NCBI RefSeq assembly: GCF_021369635.1
Contig: NZ_JAJNBZ010000006.1
Span: 186,001 to 250,000, forward strand
Origin: Paenibacillus profundus
GTDB lineage: Bacteria > Bacillota > Bacilli > Paenibacillales > Paenibacillaceae
DNA length: 64,000 nt
Direction: 5' to 3'
Part shown: in pieces, positions 17,184-25,904 of the stretch
Layout of the letters: each line of letters starts with the position of its first letter
Position numbering within the stretch: position 1 is the first letter of the stretch
Made by a program: the position numbers and the translations under genes
Notes under the pieces: generated by a model
Databases searched by the model: none
The model's input: only the letters and a program-made list of their open reading frames with translations
What the model was told of the DNA's origin: nothing

Positions 17184-17202
17184 AAGGCATTCCTCTTCTC
17201 TA

Positions 17203-17359
17203 TTAATATTGTAAGTTTGTAATCATCTTCATAATTGTTGTTTTACCAACGCCATTCTGTCCTAACAAGCGGTAAATTCCTCTTTTTTTCGCATCCCAGA
17301 AATTAATTCTTTTCCTTAAAATACTCTGTTAACTGGTTTGTTTTTCATATATTCGTCAT
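17203..17359 (-). pseudogene. ABC transporter ATPase, 5' fragment
   Basis: From ATG at 17359 the minus strand reads MTNI, an in-frame TGA, then KTNQLTEYFKEKN. After a frameshift it continues INFWDAKKRGIYRLLGQNG and VGKTTIMKMITNLQY, then stop. This is the start of a BcrA-type ATPase including a Walker A GQNGVGKTT, with an internal stop, a frameshift and loss of the rest. It sits behind a promoter block identical in layout to that of padR, so it was probably a PadR-regulated exporter. Confidence 0.75.
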
Positions 17360-17396
17360 ATCTGTTCCGCCTTTCACACCCACCTCCTGCATATAC

Positions 17397-17425
17397 ATCG
17401 TACAACACAGTACCTCAATTATCAA
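17397..17425 (-). promoter_or_regulatory. Second copy of the PadR-type promoter/operator
   Basis: Minus strand TTGATA (17425-17420), 17-bp spacer, TACGAT (17402-17397), again with GGTACTGTGTTGTAC, and followed by the same TATATGCAGGAGGT as at padR. Confidence 0.6.
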
Positions 17426-17496
17426 TAGTATATCAGATTTTTTTATTCAATGAGAGATATTTGAAAGAAATTCAGTATCAACAACAGCCGAGCGCA

Positions 17497-17680
17497 AGCA
17501 GAAACAGCGGGATGTTACGCAATAGGGGCGCATATGCCCTTGTATAGTGCTGGTTTCCGGGCGCGTTTTGAGAGGAGCAAGGGTTTTATACCTTTTCCCT
17601 CAAAATCATCGTTCTGCTGCGTGACACACCCATAGTAAAAACGGGGTGCGGTTGGTCTATGAATGACCGCCGCGCCCCGT
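17497..17680. repeat. Integrative-element intergenic repeat, copy C
   Basis: Holds GTTACGCAATAGGGGCGC, then GCGCGTTTTGAGAGG, CGTGACACACCCATAG and the AACGGGG/CCCCGTT hairpin in the same order as copy A. It lies directly downstream (minus strand) of the relaxase fragment. Confidence 0.6.
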
Positions 17681-17693
17681 TCTTTTTTTGTGC

Positions 17694-18008
17694 TTATGGT
17701 TCAGTTTCCTTTTGCCGTTCGGCTTCTCTTGGCTGTCGCAAAATCCCATCAATGTTCCGCTTGATAACGTCGTATTCCTTTACCTGCTTTTTCAGTTTCC
17801 CATAGTCGGTATACAGCTTTTCCTCTTGAAGCCTTTTGTATTCCGCTTGCAGGGCGGCGATGTTCGGGAGCCTGCCGCCGATCTGCGCTGCCTTTAATAC
17901 TTTGGTGGCTGCTTCATACAAAAAATACTGCTTTCGTGCCCTGCGCGACGCCTTGTTTGACAACGGCTTCAAACGCCTTGCGTTTAGTGTTGTCCAGAAG
18001 TTTTGCAT
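17694..18008 (-). pseudogene. Relaxase/mobilisation protein, C-terminal fragment
   Basis: The homologous part is about 17694-17945: KQYFLYEAATKVLKAAQIGG, then LPNIAALQAEYKRLQEEK, a coiled-coil KKQVKEYDVIKRNIDGIL and a charged tail. This resembles the C-terminal end of relaxases of Tn1549/CTn-like conjugative transposons. The N-terminal catalytic domain is missing. Upstream the frame runs into antisense-like sequence of the recombinase remnant, marking a deletion junction near 17945. Confidence 0.6.
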
Positions 18009-18889
18009 AGCTCATTGTCATCTCTGGAGATGCATGGGCCAATAACTCCTGGACGGTTAATATATCTGCACCGCCGTTTAGCATCTTAATTGCATAGGTG
18101 TGACGAAATTGATGAGTTTTAAAGTAGAATACGTTACCGCATTCATCTGTGATATTCACATTCTTTACCAAGCTGTTCAATTTCTCTCCAACCCATAATT
18201 GAGAATAAGGTCTACCTTTCCTTGGACCACGAATTCTTATGAAAATATATCTTTCTGGATTGTTGTCTTCATTACTGTTCTCAATTGAATTTTTAATTAA
18301 AGCCGCTGTTCTTAATTTTCGAGAAGTCAATAAAATATTGAGATTTCGACATATTATAATTTATCTTATATGTATCATACAAAATTCGAATGTCCCAACG
18401 GTCTTTGTCCCATTCCTCGCGAGCATCGATTAGTTGTGATATAGAAAAGCGCATATGTCTTAAAAAATGTGCAATTGAACATTTGATTATTTGTTCTCCG
18501 TACACATCATGTTCCCTTATTGTATGTGTGCGGATGTTCTGTTTCTCTAACCAGAATAACCATTCCCGATCTGACTTACCAATGTCCAAATCAAGTAGTG
18601 ATCCTAGTCGAGGGTGTTTTTCATTAAGAAATCTTGTGAGCTGGTTTATGTTCGTGAAATTAGTTCCGAATAAGCTTGAAAAAGACCAATCCTCATTAAA
18701 TAACTTATGGAACACAACATACTTCATTTCAAGATTAACAAATGGGCTATAAAACTCGAACCGAATGTTTTTATTAGATCGATTATATTTTTTTCGCTGA
18801 TCATGAAAATTAGTTATAAAACCTATCACATCTACACTCCAAACGTTTTCAGTCAAGAAATAGGGATTCTCAACTTTGCGAAACGACAC
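17914..18889 (-). pseudogene. Tn554-like tyrosine recombinase (TnpA/TnpB type), broken
   Basis: Two adjoining frames. 18889-18293 gives an N-terminal DNA-binding half (WSVDVIGF, HTIREHDVYGEQ, FLRHMRFSISQLI). 18330-17914 gives the catalytic half with HQFRHTYAIKMLNGG (the H-x2-R box), ELLAHASPEMTMSYAKL and the probable nucleophile Tyr. The middle, including the first catalytic Arg, appears deleted and the frame shifts, so it is inactive. It lies next to the right 22-bp inverted repeat (18961), suggesting that the island used or was next to a Tn554-type element. Confidence 0.75.
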
Positions 18890-18960
18890 AGATCCATCAG
18901 CATTAACTAACCGTTCCTCTATTTACGATACTATAATTAATACGGCTAATACTTTATTTC

Positions 18961-18982
18961 CAGTCTAATACTTTATTTTCTC
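18961..18982 (-). repeat. Right copy of the 22-bp inverted repeat
   Basis: Exact reverse complement of 6789-6810. CTAATACTTTATTT is also repeated directly at 18946-18959. A near match (AGTCTAAAACTTTATTTT, one change in 18) occurs at 41892-41909. Confidence 0.7.
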
Positions 18983-19004
18983 AAGACATTTAGTCAAGCC
19001 CAGC

Positions 19005-19517
19005 TCAAGACTGGCACCCTATTCCTGAATAAATCAAATGCTTCTTATTAAAAATATGTTCTTCTCTTTCAAATGTAAATCCTATTTTTTCTGCTACTCT
19101 GATGGATTGAATATTGTTTGGAGCGATAATGCTTACCAGTTTGTTTTTCTTTAATTGTTGGAACCCGTATTCTTTACATTTTAACGCTGCTTCGGTAGCA
19201 AATCCTTTCGACCAGTATCTTTTATTGATATGATATCCAATTTCCACTTCAGCTGCCCCGTTAATGATTTGTGTTATAAGTCCACAATCTCCTATCACTT
19301 CATCCGTATCTTTTAAACACACCGCCCATAATCCAAAGCCATCCGCTTTATACCTCCCTTGATTGCGAGAAATCCAAGCATGTGTTTGTTCCATTGTAAA
19401 TGGAGCTGGATAAAATCTCATCGATTCCGCATCCGAAAATATATCGTGTAAGGCGGAAGCATCGTCTGCTTCGAAATATCTTAAATAGAGTCTTTCTGTT
19501 TCTAAAATGAAACTCAT
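19005..19517 (-). CDS. GNAT N-acetyltransferase (RimJ/RimL-like)
   Basis: 170 residues starting MSFILETERLYLRYFEADDA, the usual RimJ/L opening (ETERLxLR). The acetyl-CoA loop is in EIGYHINKRYWSKGFATEAA, followed by NIQSIRVAEKIGFTFE. Transfers acetyl from acetyl-CoA to an unknown amine. GGGAGA precedes the ATG by about 10 bases. Single gene just outside the island. Confidence 0.88.
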   Translation of the reverse strand: MSFILETERLYLRYFEADDASALHDIFSDAESMRFYPAPFTMEQTHAWISRNQGRYKADGFGLWAVCLKDTDEVIGDCGLITQIINGAAEVEIGYHINKRYWSKGFATEAALKCKEYGFQQLKKNKLVSIIAPNNIQSIRVAEKIGFTFEREEHIFNKKHLIYSGIGCQS

Positions 19518-19622
19518 CCTAAACTGTCTCCCTTAACCTATGGCATTACATTCTATTATATACAAAGAATAAGCCCTCAAGATTATACATCTCGAAGGCC
19601 GCATGTAAAACATTTGCAATAT

Positions 19623-20036
19623 TTATGCTTTTTCTTCTTCTATACTCGATAAAACCTTGAATTGCATCTGCATTCCTGCCCCTGCCTGCATATTCAGCAA
19701 GTTGATAACATCCTTCGTATTCTGAGTCATTCCATCTTCATTTGCATATTGTTTACCGGAAAGGCGGTGCAGATCGTTACCGGCACTTATGGATTCGTCC
19801 TCGGCTTGCTTTGCTTCACTTAACAAAATTTTGGTGCCGTCCGGCCTAATGATATATTGCCGCACATAAGCCCCTTCCCTACAAGTAACTAACTTCCCTT
19901 TTTTCTCCTCACCTTGCTTATCCTCTGTCTTCTCCGCCTCTTTTTCCATAAGCACAGAACTAAACAACTCTTTGTTCGCATTGGAATTCGCTCGTTGAGC
20001 GGTAAACGTATGGCTTCCACCAGAATGAATACGCAT
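19623..20036 (-). CDS. Hypothetical protein, charged, 137 aa
   Basis: ATG at 20036 has AAGGAAG at a good distance; a start 7 codons earlier is less well placed. Hydrophilic and glutamate/lysine rich in the middle (KEAEKTEDKQGEEKKGKL), with no signal peptide or membrane segment. Not recognised. Transcribed divergently from the methyltransferase gene at 20197. Confidence 0.6.
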   Translation of the reverse strand: MRIHSGGSHTFTAQRANSNANKELFSSVLMEKEAEKTEDKQGEEKKGKLVTCREGAYVRQYIIRPDGTKILLSEAKQAEDESISAGNDLHRLSGKQYANEDGMTQNTKDVINLLNMQAGAGMQMQFKVLSSIEEEKA

Positions 20037-20196
20037 ACTCACACTTCCTTTTTGCACATGATAATTACTCTAAATAATATAGCTCTTACCTGAATATCGG
20101 AAAATAACGTTTAAAAGTTAACCTTGCTTCCATTCACAGAGAGCAAGACTTAAAATTGATATGAATATATCAAATGGTTTCTTCGAGGAGGTTCAC

Positions 20197-20976
20197 ATGG
20201 TTACCGAAAAACGAGCAACTTTCAATGAAGTCGCTGAGCTATACGATAAAGCCGGGAATCATTATCCAGACTCCCTATTTGACGAATTGCACAAGCTTAC
20301 GCAACTGCCTTCCGCTGCACGCATTTTGGAAATCGGTTCGGGCACGGGAATCGCCACGCTTCCGCTTGCAGAACGAGGCTATCGCATCATCGGGGTCGAA
20401 CTTGGACACGATATGGCAGCAGTCGCACGGCATAAGCTAGCCGCTTTCTCCAATGTCGATATTCAGCTTGCCTCCTTCGAAGATTGGCAGCCTCCGGCAG
20501 AGCCGTTCGATCTGGTCCTTTCCGCAACTGCATTTCATTGGCTTGATCCGGACATCCGGTTCCAGAAGACAGCTTCTGTACTGAAAGACAGAGGGCATCT
20601 GGCAATCGTAAAATATCATCATATCGCGGGTGGCGATCAGTCCTTCTTTGACCAAGTGCAGTTATGCTATGAACAATATAAGCCACACTCAGAACAGCTC
20701 CAACTTCCCCGCATGGAGGATATGTATCCCGACACAGAAGAGCTTGTACAGTGCGGATTGTATGAGCAGCCTGTCATACGAAGGTATGTCACGGAGGAAA
20801 CCTATAATCGTCAACAATATCTCGATTTATTAGCAACGTATTCCGATCACCGAACTCTTGAACCATTGACTCGACAGCGTCTTTTTGAATGCATAGGGAC
20901 TCTTATTGATAACGATTATGATGGTAAAGTGAGAAAATGTTACTTACATGAGCTCATCTTGGCACGCAAAGCTTAG
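20197..20976 (+). CDS. Class I SAM-dependent methyltransferase
   Basis: 259 residues from ATG at 20197, chosen for GAGGAGG just upstream. Motif I ILEIGSGTGIATLPLAERG, the acidic end of strand 2 (IIGVELG), and FDLVLSATAFHWLDP as motif IV, a set common in UbiE/SmtA-like enzymes. Substrate unknown. A terminator follows at 21084. Confidence 0.88.
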   Translation: MVTEKRATFNEVAELYDKAGNHYPDSLFDELHKLTQLPSAARILEIGSGTGIATLPLAERGYRIIGVELGHDMAAVARHKLAAFSNVDIQLASFEDWQPPAEPFDLVLSATAFHWLDPDIRFQKTASVLKDRGHLAIVKYHHIAGGDQSFFDQVQLCYEQYKPHSEQLQLPRMEDMYPDTEELVQCGLYEQPVIRRYVTEETYNRQQYLDLLATYSDHRTLEPLTRQRLFECIGTLIDNDYDGKVRKCYLHELILARKA

Positions 20977-21083
20977 TATTTAACAGAATTAATGATGGCA
21001 CGCCTAATCTATCTTCACTGTTATGTATATTTCGGTATGAGGCAATTACAATGTGCCCACAGGAGAGATTGATTCGTATAAAG

Positions 21084-21128
21084 AAACCGAGCGAAGCGGA
21101 CGGAGGATCCGTCCACTTCGCTCGGTTT
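21084..21128. terminator. Bidirectional terminator between methyltransferase and DUF4855 genes
   Basis: AAACCGAGCGAAG pairs with CTTCGCTCGGTTT, with a second inner stem GGAC/GTCC. It serves both converging genes. Confidence 0.8.
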
Positions 21129-21156
21129 AAATTGTCGGCTGGCGCCTAGTAGAGCA

Positions 21157-22830
21157 CTACGTGACAGGTTGCTTCTGATAGGTTCCTTTAATGAATTGGT
21201 ACATCCAATCGTACAATTCGCGTGCGCGCGGATCGGTGCTGCGGGCGCTTTCCAAGAGTCCGTCCACGCCCTGATAGTATGCCTTGAAGGCCCCTGTCAT
21301 GAATCCGTTATCCACACCGCTGTTCAGATATTCAAGATACCGCTTACGGAATTCCGGATCATGATTCATCCGTTCATCTGTTTCCATTTCAACCCCAAGT
21401 CCGTGATGTCTCGCCAAGTAAGCAGCATCATCAACTCGTGCTGCCTGCGTTCCGTCGAAATAGTGGTTCGGTTGCAGTACGGTTGCATCGAATCCGAGAG
21501 CTCTTCCTGCAAAGTTCATGTTCGCAGAGAAGAACGGAATCCAGAAAAATTTCTTGCCTGCTTGGTGCACCAAGTCACGTGAATAGCTAAGCAGATTCAT
21601 ATCAACGGATTCTCTTCCATGCTCTACGTCTTCGGCCAACCAGTACATGCCAACCAAATCCAGTCGATCATAGTGACCTTGCAACCAACGTTCTTTCACT
21701 TGATTCATATACCATTGAATCGCCTTCGTACGGTTAGCAAAAGCTGCTTCTTCGCCAACTTCGGCAGCATTGAAATTTTCGGACACGCCGTCGCCGTCCA
21801 CATCGCCAAAGTCAGAAATCTTTTCGCCTGCATACGGAATCATCAATACGACTTTCACTTTATGATTGGAATCATTGAGCTTGGCTCCGGCTTCTTTAAC
21901 TGCTTCGTTTAAGTTAGCCATGTCACCATCCGCTTTGAACGTCTTATCTAAGTACCAGTTCCAATCGCTTAATAAGGCAGTGCTGCCGAAGTCACGCTGA
22001 TCATCATCTGTTTTCAGCCCCAAATACAGCACCCCGTCATACATCCAGTCCGTCGAATTGCCCTGCTCGTCGACATAGCTGACGTATGGGATGATATTGT
22101 CTTTCTTCCAGTCGCCGCGGTCATTTTCATATTTGCCGTTGTACAATAACAACAAATCACGAATGTCCGCCGTATCACGACCTGGCTTCAAATAACCAGG
22201 TGTAACCGGTTTCAAATTAAAAGCATCATTTGTCTTCCCATCAACGCCATAGATCTCAACTTCGTCTAAGAATACCCACACCGTAGTCGTTATTGCTACT
22301 TTCACGTAACGAGCATACGCTTTACTCGCGTTGCGGGAAGGATGAGGAACACCGTCCACTTTACCATCCCATACGTAATCAACGCCAGTAGCAGTCTTAT
22401 CTGCCCAGATCGGTTCCGGAGAAGCCATATGCTTCACAGGCGCCCAGTTCTGTCCGTCTTCCGACACATAGTAAGAGAGTATATTCGGACTGTAAATTGC
22501 AGCAGGGCCTTCATACAAAAAATGCGTTTTAATGCGTCCTACCGATTTGTTCTCACCCAGATCAAACGTAATCTCACGCGTTTTTCCACCTAAAAATGCG
22601 ACCCAAGCAGAATCCCAGAACGCGTTCAGATCTCCAAACTTTCCATCCGTCAATCTGTTCCCGTTATCTTGATGCTCTTGGTGCGGCGCTTCGGAATACG
22701 AATATGTGCTGTGCGGCGCTAAGTTTTTCATCTCTCGAGCCTCACCTCCTTCGGCATATGATACTTGCACGGTTGACAACATCAAGACCGCGGCAAGCAA
22801 CAAAGAGGCCCATTTCTTTATCTTATTCAT
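21157..22830 (-). CDS. Secreted DUF4855 protein with discoidin-like domain
   Basis: 557 residues. Signal peptide about 1-26 (LLLAAVLMLSTVQVSYAEGG). Residues about 35-195 form an F5/8 type C (discoidin) carbohydrate-binding like domain. The rest matches DUF4855 (GVLYLGLKTDDDQRDFG, VGMYWLAEDVEHG, FFWIPFFSA), a family of Paenibacillus secreted proteins whose fold resembles glycoside hydrolases; activity unproven. Single gene with GGGGAAGGAGACC before the ATG. Confidence 0.85.
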   Translation of the reverse strand: MNKIKKWASLLLAAVLMLSTVQVSYAEGGEAREMKNLAPHSTYSYSEAPHQEHQDNGNRLTDGKFGDLNAFWDSAWVAFLGGKTREITFDLGENKSVGRIKTHFLYEGPAAIYSPNILSYYVSEDGQNWAPVKHMASPEPIWADKTATGVDYVWDGKVDGVPHPSRNASKAYARYVKVAITTTVWVFLDEVEIYGVDGKTNDAFNLKPVTPGYLKPGRDTADIRDLLLLYNGKYENDRGDWKKDNIIPYVSYVDEQGNSTDWMYDGVLYLGLKTDDDQRDFGSTALLSDWNWYLDKTFKADGDMANLNEAVKEAGAKLNDSNHKVKVVLMIPYAGEKISDFGDVDGDGVSENFNAAEVGEEAAFANRTKAIQWYMNQVKERWLQGHYDRLDLVGMYWLAEDVEHGRESVDMNLLSYSRDLVHQAGKKFFWIPFFSANMNFAGRALGFDATVLQPNHYFDGTQAARVDDAAYLARHHGLGVEMETDERMNHDPEFRKRYLEYLNSGVDNGFMTGAFKAYYQGVDGLLESARSTDPRARELYDWMYQFIKGTYQKQPVT

Positions 22831-23047
22831 TAGCTGGTCTCCTTCCCCTTGTTAAAGTGGCTGAGGCTCATGTTGTTACTCTATTATAGATCGGAGAAAT
22901 TCGACAAATTATAATTATAGTTCAAAAAACCTGTACAATTTTCCAGAATGATGACATCTAGTCGGCAGCATTATCTTGAGCGGATCGATACATGGGCTTC
23001 CAATTAAGGATAAACACAGTGAGACTCGCTGTATATTCCATACTGGA

Positions 23048-24823
23048 ATGCGCATTCTACACAATATGGTGATGATAATGAGAGATCTATCGTTATTGAA
23101 AATTCCAACATGGGACATATGGCTGGCGGCTGGGTTCAGCTTCCTAGCTCCCTATCTTGTCTACAGGCTATTCCACTGGCTCGGCACGAACGAGCAATTC
23201 ATGAAACGGTGGAAATCGTTAAAATCCAAACCGAAAGCCTCGGCCCAGCCGACACTGTGCTCTCAGCTGCGGCAGCCGCCGGAGAAGACAGAGGATGAAG
23301 CAATGCTGCACCGATCGCTGAACCAAAATGTGGATGCAATCTGCAAGCAGATCGGGGACAATACAGACTTGTACCTGCGTCCATTTCAATTCGGACAGCA
23401 CATGAAAGCCATGCTGCTGTACATGGACTGCGCGACCGACAAGCAGCTGCTGGACGAATTTGTTTTGAAACCGCTCATGAGACTGTCTTCTGATGGAGTT
23501 ACAGACCGGATGGATCCGAATCGATTCGTCCGTCGACTCCGTCTCGAATGGATTCCGATGAGCGAGCTCGAAGACACGGCCAGCCTGACTCGGTCCATCT
23601 CGGCAATGCTGGTTGGTTCCGCCGTCTTGCTCGTAGACGGATCCGACCACGCCATTCTTATCGGCGCTAAGACGAAGCTGCTGCGCGCTATCGACGAACC
23701 CTCGACCGAGGCGCTCGTACGCGGTCCGCGCCTTGGCTTCATCGAGTCGCTGCGCGCCAACACCGTTATCCTCCGCGACCGGACGAACGATCCGAACTTC
23801 AAAGTAATCGGCTTCGAGCTCGGCCAGCGCAACCGGAAGAAAGTGTCCCTCTTCTACGTTCAGGACATCGCTCAACCCGAACTCGTCGAAGAAGTGAAGC
23901 GGAGAATCAGCCAGATTGACGTTGACGACTTGCCCGAATCGGGCTATATCGAGCAGTTGATCGAGGACAACTATATGTCCCCTTTCCCACAGCTGCAAAC
24001 TACGGAACGACCCGACCGGGTCATTGCCGGACTATTGGAAGGACGGGTCGCCATCATGCTGGACGGGTCGCCGTTCGCGCTCATCGCGCCCGTCACCTTC
24101 AACATGCTGCTGCAGACGCCAGAGGATTACTACACCCGCTGGATCCCGGGATCGCTTCTCCGCGTGCTGCGTTATGTATCAGCCTTCGTATCCTTGTTCG
24201 GGCCTGCGCTGTACATCGCCTTCATCTCGTTCCATCAAGGTCTTATCCCGACGAAGCTTGCCATCTCGATGTCAGGCACGCGCGAAGGGGTACCGTTCCC
24301 GCCCTTGGTCGAAGCGCTGATGATGGAAATAGCGATCGAAATTTTGCGCGAGGCGGGCCTGCGCCTGCCAAAACCAGTCGGGCAAGCCGTCGGGCTGGTC
24401 GGCGGACTCGTCATCGGGACGGCGGCGGTGGAAGCCCACCTTGTCAGCCCGCTTATGGTCATCGTCGTTGCCTTGACGGCGATTACGTCCTTCGCCATTC
24501 CACAGTATGAGGCGGGCGTTGCCATTCGGATGCTGCGTTTCATCGTGATGTTCTGCGCAGCCACCCTGGGGCTGTACGGCATCATCCTTTTCATCCTCAT
24601 GCTGCTGACGCATGTCGTCAAGCTGAAGAGCTTCGGCTTGCCTTACGTCTCGCCGGCCGTGCCGTTCCGGTCTAACGACTGGCAGGACTTTCTGTTAAGG
24701 CTGCCATTGTTCAAGCTGGTGCTTCGGCCGCGCATGCTGAAGCCGCAAGACCAGCAGCGGGAAACTGACATCGCGAAGAAAGGAGGAGATAGGGATGGGT
24801 CCGGCCGCCAATCTCAATCCTGA
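23048..24823 (+). CDS. gerKA: GerKA-type spore germination receptor subunit A
   Basis: About 591 residues if started at ATG 23048; starts at 22976 (TTG), 23066 and 23078 are also possible and none has a strong ribosome site. The large N-terminal soluble domain contains LLVDGSDHAILIGAKT and RGPRLGFIESLRANTVILRDR, the conserved GerA block. It is followed by five to six membrane helices, with VPFPPLVEALMMEIAIEILREAG. Sits in the inner spore membrane and, with the B and C subunits, senses germinants. An unusual extra hydrophobic segment lies at the very N-terminus. Overlaps gerKB by 29 bp. Symbol denotes family only. Confidence 0.9.
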   Translation: MRILHNMVMIMRDLSLLKIPTWDIWLAAGFSFLAPYLVYRLFHWLGTNEQFMKRWKSLKSKPKASAQPTLCSQLRQPPEKTEDEAMLHRSLNQNVDAICKQIGDNTDLYLRPFQFGQHMKAMLLYMDCATDKQLLDEFVLKPLMRLSSDGVTDRMDPNRFVRRLRLEWIPMSELEDTASLTRSISAMLVGSAVLLVDGSDHAILIGAKTKLLRAIDEPSTEALVRGPRLGFIESLRANTVILRDRTNDPNFKVIGFELGQRNRKKVSLFYVQDIAQPELVEEVKRRISQIDVDDLPESGYIEQLIEDNYMSPFPQLQTTERPDRVIAGLLEGRVAIMLDGSPFALIAPVTFNMLLQTPEDYYTRWIPGSLLRVLRYVSAFVSLFGPALYIAFISFHQGLIPTKLAISMSGTREGVPFPPLVEALMMEIAIEILREAGLRLPKPVGQAVGLVGGLVIGTAAVEAHLVSPLMVIVVALTAITSFAIPQYEAGVAIRMLRFIVMFCAATLGLYGIILFILMLLTHVVKLKSFGLPYVSPAVPFRSNDWQDFLLRLPLFKLVLRPRMLKPQDQQRETDIAKKGGDRDGSGRQSQS

Positions 24824-25904
24824 TGACCTATCGCCAACCCAAGTCGCCGTCATTCTGGCGAATGCCATACTCGGCACGGGTATTCTTACGCTGCCACGCC
24901 TCCTCGCCGTCGCGATGGATACGCCAGACGGTTGGGTTCCGATCATGATCGGGGGCCTCATCGTAATTGCCTTCGCGTCGTGGCTGGTGAAGATTGGGTC
25001 CCGGTATCCGGGACAAACGTTTTTCGACTACAGCCCGACGCTGTTCGGCGTCTGGTTGAGCCGGCTGATTGTCGGTGTCATGATCGTGTACTTCGTCTGC
25101 ATTGCTGCTTACGAAGTTCGCGTGCTCGCGGAAGTGGTCGATATGTTCTTGCTGGAGCAAACGCCCAAATCCGTCATCATCATTACGATGATGTGCGTGT
25201 CGGCCTACCTTGTCTTCGGAGGGATCGGAGCCATTTCCCGCATGTGCGGTCTGCTGCTGCCGCTGACGGTGCTGGTGCTGTTCTTCTGTTTTGCGCTGAG
25301 TATGAAGAGCTTCGATGCCAACAATTTACGTCCGGTGCTCGGGGAAGGTGTATACCCCGTCTTGAAGGGCATCTGGCCGTCCGCCATGAATTTTCTGGGG
25401 TTTGAGATTATGTATATCCTTCCCGGCCGCATGAAACATCCCAAAAAAGCTTACCGGGCGGTGTGGTATGGCATCATCATCGTGGTCGCGGTCTATTCAT
25501 TCAGTTATATAGCCGTCATCGGAGGGCTGTCGACCGAAGCGACGAAGACGGTCACTTGGCCGTTGATTTCGCTTATCCGTTCGTTTGAGTACACCGGCAT
25601 CTTGTTCGAACGGTTCGATTCGTTCCTGATGGCGATATGGATTATGCAGATTTATACAGCGTTCATGTTGTTTCACTATTTGCTCGTCTCATCGCTGAAG
25701 GTGTTCGGAGTGCGGCGGCCATATGGAGGCGCGTTTGCTGTGCTGCCCGTCATCTATATACTGGCCATGCTGCCTCGCAGCACATTCGCCATTCTGTCTT
25801 TGTTCCGGTATGTGGAATATTTATTTCTCTTCACTATCGGGGTCGTGCCTGCGCTCTGCATGGTAATGAATTGGATTCGGAGGCGATCGCAACATGAAGC
25901 CTAA
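24795..25904 (+). CDS. gerKB: GerKB-type germination permease (endospore germination permease)
   Basis: 369 residues with ten membrane helices, APC-superfamily related (LSPTQVAVILANAILGTGIL at the start). GGAGGAGAT precedes the ATG at 24795. The B subunit is the likely germinant-binding component of the receptor. Overlaps gerKA upstream and gerKC downstream by 11 bp, so all three are translated in step. Confidence 0.92.
   Translation: MGPAANLNPDDLSPTQVAVILANAILGTGILTLPRLLAVAMDTPDGWVPIMIGGLIVIAFASWLVKIGSRYPGQTFFDYSPTLFGVWLSRLIVGVMIVYFVCIAAYEVRVLAEVVDMFLLEQTPKSVIIITMMCVSAYLVFGGIGAISRMCGLLLPLTVLVLFFCFALSMKSFDANNLRPVLGEGVYPVLKGIWPSAMNFLGFEIMYILPGRMKHPKKAYRAVWYGIIIVVAVYSFSYIAVIGGLSTEATKTVTWPLISLIRSFEYTGILFERFDSFLMAIWIMQIYTAFMLFHYLLVSSLKVFGVRRPYGGAFAVLPVIYILAMLPRSTFAILSLFRYVEYLFLFTIGVVPALCMVMNWIRRRSQHEA

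Noticed and set aside
23219-23998. 259-codon minus-strand frame opposite gerKA
   Set aside because: Shadow of the gerKA gene; the plus strand has the family motifs and operon overlaps.
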